The notes under the pieces: model-generated
Database searches by the model: none
What the model was told of the DNA's origin: nothing
Seen by the model: the letters and a program-made list of their open reading frames with translations, nothing else
Shown here: piece by piece, positions 58,814 through 64,000 of the stretch
Layout of the letters: each line of letters begins with the position of its first letter
Position numbering within the stretch: position 1 is the stretch's first letter
Translations under genes and position numbers: made by a program
Assembly (NCBI GenBank): GCA_020638735.1
Contig: JACKHZ010000015.1
Location: 62,001 to 126,000 of the forward strand
DNA length: 64,000 bases
Direction: 5' to 3'
From: Planctomycetota bacterium
GTDB taxonomy: Bacteria > Planctomycetota > UBA1135 > UBA2386

Positions 58814-58954
58814 GCGACCGGCAGTTTCGGGATCGCCGGCCCGAGGGCAATGGCGTTGCTGTCGCGGCGGTCGGGTGCCTGCCTCCGTCGAACGGCCCGC
58901 TTGCATCCTGCCGCGCACGGGGCATGATCTTCAGCTGAGACCCTGTCGCAACTA

Positions 58955-59254
58955 ATGCCGCTGACCACCGCCGATCCCCGCCACGCCGAACCCCTCCCCG
59001 TCGTCGAGTGTGGCGCCGACCGTCTGTCGCTCGACGCGGCGCCGAACCGCTGCGTGATGCGGGTCGAGGCGGTGACCGGCGACGATGCGCTGGCCGCACG
59101 CCTGGCCGCGGTCGGCTTCTGGCCGGGGGCCGAGGTCGAACGCATCACCGCCGCGCCGTTCGGTGGCCCGCTGCTGTTCCGCCTGCACGGGTTCCGCTTC
59201 GCCCTGCGGCGCAGCGAGGCCATGCGCGTCCAGGTCGTCGTCTGCCGGGTATGA
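58955..59254 (+). CDS. feoA: FeoA-domain protein
   Basis: This 99-aa protein has an SH3-like FeoA domain from about residue 33: VMRVEAVTGDDALAARLAAVGFWPGAEVERI, then a GGPLLFRLHGFRFALRRSEAMRVQV end. FeoA assists the FeoB ferrous iron channel at the inner membrane. Its N-terminus is about 30 residues longer than usual. The stop overlaps the feoB ATG (ATGA). No clear Fur-type inverted repeat was seen in the 141-bp gap shared with pnp. Confidence 0.87.
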   Translation: MPLTTADPRHAEPLPVVECGADRLSLDAAPNRCVMRVEAVTGDDALAARLAAVGFWPGAEVERITAAPFGGPLLFRLHGFRFALRRSEAMRVQVVVCRV

Positions 59255-61221
59255 ACGAACCCGCGCAGCAGCCGGCGGCCGCGTGCTGCGGCGAGGAGCG
59301 CGGCATGGCCGCAGCGGCGTTCGTCGGCCAGCGGCGCGTCGCCCTGTTCGGTCGCGCCAACGCCGGCAAGACCTCGTTGTTGATGCACCTGACGGGCAGC
59401 CTGCAGCGCCCCGTGAACTTCCCGGGCACCTCCGTCGAATGCGTCGAGTCGCAGACGCGCAGCGGCGACGTCGCGCTCTGCGTGACCGACCTGCCCGGCA
59501 CCGCGTCGCTCGAGCCGCAGAGCCGCGACGAGCAGGTGGCGGTCGACTTCCTGCGCGTCGAAGCGACCCGTCCCGATCTGGTCTGTTTCGTGTTCGACGC
59601 CGGCAAGCTGGCAATCGAACTGCGCCTGTTGCGGGAGCTGCGCCGCCTCGGACTGCCGGTGGTGGTGGCGCTGACCAAGTGCGACTCGGCCGCCGCCGAG
59701 GGTTTCCCGATCGACGCCGACAACCTGCGCCGCGCGATCGGCGTTCCGCTGGTGGTCGTCAACGGCGCGACCGGCGCCGGCGTCGACGAGCTGCGACGCG
59801 CGCTCGCCGAGACGCCGCTGCTGGCGCCGCCGCAGCCGGTCGGCGACGACGGCGCGTCGGCCGCTCCCGCGGCCCGTCGGGCGATCGCCCGTTCGCGCAC
59901 CGACCGCCTCGACGCGCTGCTGCTGCACCCGGTGCTCGGGCCGCTCGTGCTGCTGGCCGTGGTGGTCGGCATGTTCCAGCTCGTGTTCACGGTCGCCGAG
60001 CCGTTCATGGCGGCGATCGAGGCCGGTCAAGACCTGGTCGGCGGCTGGCTCGAAGCGCTGGTGCCCGAGGGCGCCGTGCAGAGCTTCCTGGTCGACGGCG
60101 TCGTCAACGGCGTCGGCTCGTCGCTGATCTTCGTGCCACAGATCGCGCTGCTGATCGCCTTCGTCACCGTCGTCGAGGCCACCGGCTACATGGCGCGCGC
60201 GGTGTTCCTGCTCGATCGCCTGCTGCGCGGCTTCGGCCTCTCCGGCAAGAGCTTCGTGCCGCTCGCCAGCAGCTTCGCGTGCGCGATCCCCGGCATCACC
60301 GCGAGCCGCATCCTCGGCGACGAACGCGACCGCCTGGCGACGATCGCCGTGGCGCCCTTGATGTCGTGCTCGGCGCGCCTGCCGGTCTACGTCGTGCTGC
60401 TGGCCGCGTTCTTCCCGCCGCTGCAGGCCGGTCTGTTGCTGTTCGCGCTCTACCTGCTCGGCATCGTCGTCGCGGTGTTGGTCGCGCTGCTGCTGCGGCG
60501 CACGGTGCTGCGCGGCGGCAGCTCGATGCTGGCGATGGAGCTGCCGGTCTACCAGCGGCCGCGCCTGCGGCTCGTCGCCTCGCACACGTGGTTCGCGGTG
60601 AAGGGCTTCCTGCGCACCGCCGGCACCGTGATCTTCGCCGCGACGATCGTCGTCTGGGCGCTGGCCTACTTCCCGCGGCCCGCCGCGGTCGGTGAGCGCT
60701 TCGCGGCGGAGCACGAGGCCGCGGCTGCCGCCGGCGCCGACGAGACGCAACTGGCGGCGATCGATGCGCGCCGCGAGGCCGCCTACCTCGAGGCCAGCTG
60801 GTTGGCGTCGATCGGCCGCACCATCCAGCCGGTGTTCGCGCCGGCCGGCTTCGACTGGCGGATGACGGTCGGCGTGCTGGCGGCGTTCCCGGCGCGGGAG
60901 CTGGTGATCCCGACGCTCGGCACGCTGTACAGCCTCGGTGAGGTCGAGGCGTCGGTCGACGAACCCGATCCGCGGCTCGGCACGGTGCTGCGCACGGCCA
61001 AGGGCGCCGACGGCAAGCCGACGATGAACGGCCTGGTGGCGCTGGCGGTGATGGTGTTCTTCGCGCTGTGCAGCCAGTGCGCCGCGACGCTGGCGACGAT
61101 CCGGCGCGAGACCCACTCGTGGCGGTGGCCGGTGTTCACGTTCGCCTACATGACCGTGCTGGCGTGGCTGGCGGCGGTCGCCGTCTACCAGATCGGCGGA
61201 CTGCTCGGCTTCGGCCGCTGA
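59251..61221 (+). CDS. feoB: Ferrous iron transporter FeoB
   Basis: This 656-aa protein has an N-terminal G domain: G1 GRANAGKT (about 34-41), NFPGTSVE, G3 DLPG and G4 TKCD, then a small helical spacer domain. A membrane part follows with two gate segments (FACAIPGITASRILGDERDR; LMSCSARLPVYVVLL) and about eight helices. It imports Fe(II). A loop near 485-510 rich in Ala and Glu lies between late helices. Length is shorter than E. coli FeoB (773 aa) but in family range. It is coupled to feoA. Confidence 0.93.
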   Translation: MNEPAQQPAAACCGEERGMAAAAFVGQRRVALFGRANAGKTSLLMHLTGSLQRPVNFPGTSVECVESQTRSGDVALCVTDLPGTASLEPQSRDEQVAVDFLRVEATRPDLVCFVFDAGKLAIELRLLRELRRLGLPVVVALTKCDSAAAEGFPIDADNLRRAIGVPLVVVNGATGAGVDELRRALAETPLLAPPQPVGDDGASAAPAARRAIARSRTDRLDALLLHPVLGPLVLLAVVVGMFQLVFTVAEPFMAAIEAGQDLVGGWLEALVPEGAVQSFLVDGVVNGVGSSLIFVPQIALLIAFVTVVEATGYMARAVFLLDRLLRGFGLSGKSFVPLASSFACAIPGITASRILGDERDRLATIAVAPLMSCSARLPVYVVLLAAFFPPLQAGLLLFALYLLGIVVAVLVALLLRRTVLRGGSSMLAMELPVYQRPRLRLVASHTWFAVKGFLRTAGTVIFAATIVVWALAYFPRPAAVGERFAAEHEAAAAAGADETQLAAIDARREAAYLEASWLASIGRTIQPVFAPAGFDWRMTVGVLAAFPARELVIPTLGTLYSLGEVEASVDEPDPRLGTVLRTAKGADGKPTMNGLVALAVMVFFALCSQCAATLATIRRETHSWRWPVFTFAYMTVLAWLAAVAVYQIGGLLGFGR

Positions 61222-61242
61222 CCGGCGCCGGCCGCGACCTCT

Positions 61243-61539
61243 TCAGTCGAGGTCGAAGATGTTGCGCGGCCGGTCGTCCTTGTCCTTCTTGGCCTCGTCC
61301 TTGGCCCGGCGCAGCTGCCGCTCGAGCGCGTCCTCGCGGTTGCGCTCGCTGTCCTGCGCCGACGAGAACAGGTCCGACAGCCGCTCCTGATCCTTCTTCT
61401 GCGCCTGCAGCAGGTCGTCGAGGCCGGTGCCGCCGTCCTTCTCGTCGGCGCGCATCGCCCGCGCCTTGCCCGAGCGCGTGTCGACTTCGATCATCTTGTT
61501 GCAGCAGGGGCAGGGGATGCGGAACAGGTGCTTGGACAT
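61243..61539 (-). CDS. Small zinc-ribbon/coiled-coil protein
   Basis: This 98-aa protein starts MSKHLFRIPCPCCNKMIEVD, with a CPCC knuckle that could bind metal together with another ligand. A charged helical part (about 45-92, DDLLQAQKKDQERLSDLFSS and a Lys/Asp-rich tail) follows. It ends RNIFDLD. I do not recognise a family. It converges on feoB with 21 bp between and diverges from the sigma-factor gene. Confidence 0.65.
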   Translation of the reverse strand: MSKHLFRIPCPCCNKMIEVDTRSGKARAMRADEKDGGTGLDDLLQAQKKDQERLSDLFSSAQDSERNREDALERQLRRAKDEAKKDKDDRPRNIFDLD

Positions 61540-61680
61540 GGCGGGCCGGCCGGTGAGGTGGGGCCGACGATTGTCGGTCGCGTCGCCGCAGTCGGCAACA
61601 CGGCCACGAGCGCGGGCGGGAGTTCGGCGCGTTCGGCGTCGTCCGACGCGCATTCGGTCGCCGCTCGCGCGGCCCTTCGA

Positions 61681-61686
61681 TATCGT
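61681..61686 (+). promoter_or_regulatory. Possible -10 box (TATCGT) of the sigma-factor gene
   Basis: TATCGT ends 9 nt before GTG 61696, the chosen sigma-factor start, and fits the TANNNT pattern. Confidence 0.3.
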
Positions 61687-61695
61687 GGCGCCGCC

Positions 61696-62409
61696 GTGAC
61701 CGCCGAGAAAAACCCGCTGAGCGATGGAACCGGGCGCGCACCGACGCGTCTCGTGCTCGGCTCCATGCCCCGGTCGCGCCTCCAAGAACGAACGGCGACG
61801 CCCGGCGGCAGCGGTGGCAACGACGAGATCGACCCGGCGCGCGCCCCGATGCTGTTGGCACAGCAAGGAGACCCCGTCGCCTTCCGCGCCCTCGTCGAGA
61901 TGTTCCAGGACCGGGTGATGCGAGTAATGGCTTCTGTACTGAGGTGTGACCGGGCGATGGCCGAGGACCTGACGCAGGAGGTGTTCCTGCGCGTGCACAA
62001 GGGTCTGCCCGGCTTCGACGGCCAGGTGCGCTTCGCGGCGTGGCTGCACACGATCTCGACCAACGTCGCCATCAGCGAGTACCGCCGCCGCCGCACCCTG
62101 AAGCGCGGCAAGCACACCCTGTCGCTCGACGCGCCGCTGCCCGGCTCCGACGACCTCTATGCGCAGCCGGCCGGCCACGAGCGCGACCCCGGTGACCACG
62201 CGCACCAGCGGGAATTCCTGGCGCGGGTGCGCGAGGCGGTGCGCGATCTGCCGGACGAGTTCCGCGAAGCCGTCGTGCTGCGCGACATGGAGTCGTTGTC
62301 CTACGAGGAGATCGCCCATGCGCTCGACCTGCCGATCGGCACCGTGCGTTCGCGCATCCACCGCGGCCGCCTGTTGCTGCAGCGCAAGCTGAAGGAGTTC
62401 CAGCCGTGA
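61696..62409 (+). CDS. ECF-type RNA polymerase sigma factor
   Basis: This 237-aa sigma-70 family protein has region 2 (FQDRVMRVMASVLRCDRAMAEDLTQEVFLRVHKG ... FAAWLHTISTNVAISEYRRRR) and region 4 (LPDEFREAVVLRDMESLSYEEIAHALDLPIGTVRSRIHRGR), with nothing between that would suggest sigma-3. The first 55 residues are not conserved; ATG 61765 is an alternative start. The stop overlaps the next gene (GTGA), which looks like its anti-sigma factor. It probably controls an envelope or stress regulon. Confidence 0.9.
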   Translation: MTAEKNPLSDGTGRAPTRLVLGSMPRSRLQERTATPGGSGGNDEIDPARAPMLLAQQGDPVAFRALVEMFQDRVMRVMASVLRCDRAMAEDLTQEVFLRVHKGLPGFDGQVRFAAWLHTISTNVAISEYRRRRTLKRGKHTLSLDAPLPGSDDLYAQPAGHERDPGDHAHQREFLARVREAVRDLPDEFREAVVLRDMESLSYEEIAHALDLPIGTVRSRIHRGRLLLQRKLKEFQP

Positions 62410-63224
62410 GCGGCGACGCCTTCGAAGACGACTTCCCCGCGGACTTCGACCACGACCTGGTCCAGTCCGACGAACGGCTCGCCGACTACGTCGATGGGCG
62501 GCTCGGTGAACGCGACCGCGAGCGCTTCGAGGCGGAGCTGCGCGTCAGCCCGCAGCTGCGTGAGCACCTCGCGGAATACCAGCGCACCGTCGCCGTGCTG
62601 CAGCAGGCGCTGCGGGCGCCGACGCACCCGACGCATCTCGCCGATCGGGTGATGGCGAACCTGGCCGCGGCTGCCACCCGACCGAGCGTCGTCCAGCGCA
62701 AGCTCCGGCCGTTGCTGTTCGCGGCGGCGAGCGCAGCGGCGTTGCTGGCGCTCGCGTTGGTCGTCGATCGCCTCGGCGCGCCTGCGTCGCAGCACCGCTC
62801 CGACTTCGCCAAGGTGGACGGTGACGACGCGCCCCCTCCGCCAGTCGTCTCGCCGCGGCCGCCCGGCGCGGATGGCTCCTGGCAGCCGCTGGATGAACTG
62901 CTGGGCCGTGGCGCGCCGAGCAAGGCCGATCGTCCGGCATCAGAGACGGAAGAAGTGGAAGGCTCCGCGGCGGTGCCCGGCGAGGTTCTGCGACTGGAGC
63001 AGCAGCAGGCCCCAGCGGCCGATGGCGCGGCAGTCGGCGAGCCTGCGCCGGCGCCCGGATTGCCGACTCCGGGAGCGGCGGCGCCCAGGTCCGTGGAGAA
63101 TGGCTCCGTGGAGAATGGCTCCGTGGAGAAGGGGTCGGAGAAGCTCGGGAGAAGGCTAAGGCGATCCTGCCTGGCGCCAAGGCTTCGCGGGCTGCGGAGG
63201 ACGACGAGTCGACGCAGCAGGTGA
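62406..63224 (+). CDS. Putative membrane anti-sigma factor with disrupted C-terminus
   Basis: The 272-aa frame starts with an acidic zinc-less anti-sigma-like domain (LADYVDGRLGERDRERFEAELRVSPQLREHLAEY, about 26-60), a transmembrane helix at about 101-120 (LLFAAASAAALLALALVV), and a Pro/Ala-rich periplasmic linker with SVENG repeats. GTG start is coupled to the sigma gene. After about residue 247 the sequence turns Arg-rich (GRRLRRSCLAPRLRGLRR), while another frame from 63149 gives the protein-like EKAKAILPGAKASRAAEDDE. The true C-terminus is therefore probably frameshifted, as if one G were missing near 63147-63149. Confidence 0.7.
   Translation: MSGDAFEDDFPADFDHDLVQSDERLADYVDGRLGERDRERFEAELRVSPQLREHLAEYQRTVAVLQQALRAPTHPTHLADRVMANLAAAATRPSVVQRKLRPLLFAAASAAALLALALVVDRLGAPASQHRSDFAKVDGDDAPPPPVVSPRPPGADGSWQPLDELLGRGAPSKADRPASETEEVEGSAAVPGEVLRLEQQQAPAADGAAVGEPAPAPGLPTPGAAAPRSVENGSVENGSVEKGSEKLGRRLRRSCLAPRLRGLRRTTSRRSR
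63090..63134. repeat. In-frame 15-bp tandem repeat
   Basis: Units tccgtggagaatggc at 63090-63104 and 63105-63119 and a partial third copy encode SVENG-SVENG-SVEKG in the anti-sigma linker. Confidence 0.9.
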
Positions 63225-63259
63225 AGAAGGAGAACGACGGCCGGGAACGGCTCTGCTGA
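63149..63259 (+). pseudogene. Out-of-frame continuation of the anti-sigma gene
   Basis: From 63149 this frame reads EKAKAILPGAKASRAAEDDE and on to a TGA at 63257-63259, with normal acidic and basic composition, unlike the official frame. Another frame is open beyond it (LLTWGAAEGSVRRRQGAW). The whole tail may be one gene with several single-base changes. Confidence 0.45.
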
Positions 63260-63814
63260 CGTGGGGCGCTGCCGAAGGATCGGTCCGGCGCCGACAAGGA
63301 GCCTGGACCGGCACGTCGATGGCGGGCAGGTTCGCGGCGGGCGCAGAGCCCGTCGGGCGTGTTGATCACCTCGAGACGGAGTCGCAGCCTCGTGAGGGCC
63401 AGGGTGGCGAGGCCGGGCCGGAGGTCGGCGAGGTGCACGAGCGTGCACCGTTGACGGGCGGTGGCCCGCCTGCCCAGGGCGGCCTTTGGAGGCTCTGGCG
63501 ACAGCCGCGGCCCGCTGGCGGTGGTTCTGGTGACCGGTGGCCCGTGCACCGGTGGTCCGGCGACGGCGGGGCCTGCCGACCGGCTCCTGCTGCGTGCCCG
63601 GTCCCAGCTGGGCCAGGTTCCGTCGACCGGTGTTGGCGGCGGCGGCGGCGGCGCTCCGGTCGACGAAGGGTGCCGGCGAGGTCGAGCGTGCACCGCGACG
63701 CTGAAGAGGCGCTGCGTGAAGCAAGGATCGCGGTGACGTCGCATCTGCCGCAAGGTGCCGGAAAGCGTAAGTCCGCGGGCAAGGCCGACCCGGAGTCCGC
63801 CAGCGAGCCCCCTG
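63260..63814. other. Region of broken or unclear coding
   Basis: Frames are open on both strands but none matches a known protein. Plus-strand frames alternate in protein-like quality: VDHLETESQPREGQGGEAG near 63358-63414 in one, VVLVTGGPCTGGPATAGPAD near 63518-63577 in a second. No gene is called. Confidence 0.35.
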
Positions 63815-64000
63815 ATGGCGCCGGAACCAACTGGCGCTGAGTCGCCGGCGCTCAGGCTTCGCGGCGTGCCGGGTGAGCGCGGCACCAGGCTGCCGGTGGT
63901 GATCCTCGAAGTGGCGAAGGTCGTCGCGTCGGAGCTCACCGGAGGTGCCGCGTCGTTCTGGCCGATGACGGGCGGGATGCTGTCGACTCCGCCGCGCCGT
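63815..64000 (+). CDS. Open frame running off the window edge
   Basis: ATG 63815 opens a frame without stop to the window end (62 codons). It contains ALRLRGVPGERGTRLPVVIL and EVAKVVASELTGGAASFWP, which look protein-like, but no family is recognised. It may instead be a further piece of the frameshifted gene upstream. Confidence 0.3.
   Translation, partial: MAPEPTGAESPALRLRGVPGERGTRLPVVILEVAKVVASELTGGAASFWPMTGGMLSTPPRR

Noticed and set aside
1..64000. tRNA, rRNA, insertion sequences and attachment sites
   Set aside because: No cloverleaf-like gene, rRNA segment, transposase or integrase motif was recognised by reading; a tRNAscan and IS search were not possible here.

Overview
The window is very G+C-rich, densely coded DNA from a bacterium, most likely a member of the Planctomycetota. 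The best single marker is the 69-aa small basic protein at 50446-50655, which resembles a family known from Planctomycetota, Verrucomicrobia and Chlamydiae. A Sec-exported sulfatase, a DUF6807 (PmoA-like) lipoprotein, a Tat-exported Gfo/Idh/MocA oxidoreductase with a secreted lectin-like partner, and large TPR proteins fit the same phylum. Because of the base composition, long open frames appear on both strands. Genes were chosen by recognisable domains, start context and operon geometry.

Layout, left to right. 1-13 kb: end of a PhoD-like phosphatase; a HipA/HipB toxin-antitoxin pair with a palindrome overlapping its promoter; a three-subunit Tat-exported molybdenum hydroxylase plus a small Cys-rich protein; a carbohydrate-related group (DUF6807 lipoprotein, lectin-fold secreted protein, Gfo/Idh/MocA oxidoreductase); a secreted EPND-repeat protein; a cupin lipoprotein. 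13-19 kb: sulfatase and an Lhr-type helicase. 19-28 kb: a divergently arranged biosynthetic cluster with a flavin-dependent halogenase-like enzyme, a chain-length-factor-like ketosynthase, a catalytic ketosynthase and an ACP on one strand, and an AMP-ligase, MMPL/RND exporter and outer-membrane lipoprotein on the other. 28-31 kb: an operon of a CpsD/ParA-like ATPase, a coiled-coil protein and a MamK-like bacterial actin. 31-44 kb: two paralogous lipoprotein secretins bracketing two exported TPR proteins, one ExbB and two ExbD proteins.

44-64 kb: uracil-DNA glycosylase with a frameshifted linker, translationally coupled to a cupin/JmjC-like protein; a TMTC-like membrane TPR protein; a small membrane protein; the small basic protein; an aminotransferase; QueE; unknown secreted and ankyrin proteins; a lone receiver protein and a PilZ protein in divergent orientation; a DUF2058 protein; PNPase; FeoAB; a small zinc-ribbon protein; and an ECF sigma/anti-sigma pair. 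The reading frame of the anti-sigma gene breaks up near the right edge.

Three regions stand out: a secretin system that seems to be paired with an ExbB/ExbD proton channel rather than a traffic ATPase, a MamK-like actin outside any magnetosome island, and an aryl-polyene-like cluster carrying a halogenase. Two genome habits are also visible. Short tandem duplications often sit on or just after stop codons, and TANNNT boxes lie 6-11 nt upstream of several start codons, suggesting leaderless transcripts.
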